The notes under the pieces were generated by a model. It did not search any database and was not told the origin of the DNA. It saw only the letters and a list, made by a program, of their open reading frames with translations. A program made the position numbers and the translations under genes. From Rhizobium sp. NRK18 (GTDB taxonomy: Bacteria; Pseudomonadota; Alphaproteobacteria; Rhizobiales; Rhizobiaceae): 64,000 nt of DNA. Positions within the stretch are counted from its first letter, which is position 1. Every line of letters starts with the position of its first letter. The stretch is taken from positions 3,687,681 to 3,751,680 of the forward strand of contig NZ_JANFMV010000001.1 in NCBI RefSeq assembly GCF_024385575.1. Direction: 5' to 3'. Below, piece by piece: positions 63,287-64,000 of the stretch.

Positions 63287-64000
63287 ATGGCAGACATACG
63301 AGCACAGTCCCTGCGCCGCTTTGCGGCGAAATTGGTCAAGGCGCCCTATCTTCCCGGGCTGCTGCTCGTTGCGGCTATCGTCAGCGCACTTGTCTATACG
63401 GATTTCGTTCGCAAGCAGGCGGCCGAAACTACAGCGCGGACGAAGGTCCACGAGGAACTGAGCCTCATTCGCAGCAAGCTCGAAGGCAAGATCAACGGCA
63501 ACATCCTGCTGGCGCAGGGCCTTGCGGCAGCCATTGCGACGCAGCCAGACATGCCGCTATCGACCTTCGACAGGCTCGCCGGTCACCTGATGAAATCCGG
63601 TACGCAGATCAGAAGCGTCGCGCTCGCACCCGATCTCGTGGTCAATCACGTCTATCCGCTGAAGGGCAATGAAAAGGTTCTGGGGCTAGACTACCGCAAG
63701 AACGACGATCAACGCTCCGCCGTCTACAGGGCCCGCGACGAGAACCGGGTAACGCTCGCAGGTCCGATCAATCTGATCCAAGGGGGCCAGGGCCTGCTCG
63801 TCCGGTATCCGGTCACCTTCACGGATACTCATGGGAAAGAAACCTTCTGGGGCATTCTCTCCGCGGTCGTGGATCTCGACAAGCTCTATCGGGAGAGCGG
63901 CCTCAATGCCGCCTCGGAAAATCTGCACATCACCGTCGGTGCCATCGACCACAACAATGGCTCGACCCGCTATTTCTACGGAGACCGAGCCGAGGTCGGA
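63287..64000 (+). CDS. CHASE-domain membrane sensor (3' end outside window)
   Basis: The frame from the ATG at 63287 stays open for 238 codons to the window end. A transmembrane helix near residues 22-40 (LPGLLLVAAIVSALVY) precedes an extracytoplasmic CHASE domain: VALAPDLVVNHVYPLKGNEK, LGLDYRKND, VTLAGPINLIQGGQGLLVRY are its typical elements. The output domain (GGDEF, EAL or histidine kinase) lies outside the window. It begins about 80 bases past a strong terminator, so it has its own promoter. Confidence 0.85.
   Translation, partial: MADIRAQSLRRFAAKLVKAPYLPGLLLVAAIVSALVYTDFVRKQAAETTARTKVHEELSLIRSKLEGKINGNILLAQGLAAAIATQPDMPLSTFDRLAGHLMKSGTQIRSVALAPDLVVNHVYPLKGNEKVLGLDYRKNDDQRSAVYRARDENRVTLAGPINLIQGGQGLLVRYPVTFTDTHGKETFWGILSAVVDLDKLYRESGLNAASENLHITVGAIDHNNGSTRYFYGDRAEVG

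Overview
The window looks like a chromosome or large-replicon segment of an alphaproteobacterium, most likely a Rhizobiales member (Rhizobium/Agrobacterium/Ensifer/Shinella-like). The basis is high GC, the gene families present, FnrN/FixK-type TTGAT-N4-RTCAA boxes and the style of the ABC sugar-uptake locus. I worked by eye only; species and family names were not checked against any database.

Region 1 (1 to about 19,690) is a mobile genomic island with a defence cargo. It opens with a tyrosine integrase whose first codons lie outside the window. Next comes a Type I restriction-modification locus of unusual order: hsdR, hsdS, an AAA/ABC-type ATPase plus HNH nuclease pair resembling Septu PtuAB, a relic of an hsdM 5' end, a GIY-YIG/DUF4357 nuclease, and the intact hsdM. 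Downstream is a compact four-gene set that I cannot assign to a named system: an HNH-like zinc protein, a ~503-aa protein, a phospholipase-D-like (two HxK/GSxN motifs) protein and a ~252-aa helical protein. This is my best candidate for an undescribed defence system. The right end carries a second integrase, an AlpA-like regulator, an excisionase-like HTH and a hypothetical protein. It finishes with a 17-bp sequence resembling a tRNA 3' end (probable att core) and a bidirectional terminator.

Region 2 (about 19,845 to 44,235) is core-like and centred on respiration, redox and envelope export. It holds cydDC and cydAB plus an easily missed 42-codon cydX, with a divergent Rrf2/NsrR-like regulator. 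A TbpB-like lipoprotein with a Slam (DUF560) partner, an HTH-alpha/beta hydrolase fusion, an RND efflux pair with a DUF2892 protein, a TrxC thioredoxin, a MacAB-like ABC exporter and a TetR-controlled YbhGF-like ABC-2 exporter follow. Four FNR/FixK-type boxes precede cydA, cydD/rrf2, trxC and the MacAB-like operon. GATGCAT elements of the kind read by NsrR-like Rrf2 regulators lie beside three of them. This suggests joint oxygen and NO or Fe-S control.

Region 3 (about 44,486 to 59,471) is a catabolic locus for an amino-sugar-containing oligosaccharide (inferred). It contains a Gfo/Idh/MocA dehydrogenase, two ABC permeases, a solute-binding protein and an MsmK/UgpC-type ATPase. It also contains an RpiR regulator, a short-chain dehydrogenase, an unsecreted GH20 hexosaminidase, two M81 (MlrC-like) metallopeptidases, a D-threonine-aldolase-like PLP enzyme, RidA, an NTF2-like protein and CutC. 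The promoters of the two plus-strand transcription units share an 11-bp word. Strong hairpins bracket the binding-protein gene.

Region 4 (59,560 to 64,000) has a fumarylacetoacetase-family enzyme, a methyl-accepting chemotaxis protein with a strong terminator, and the start of a CHASE-domain sensor that runs off the window.
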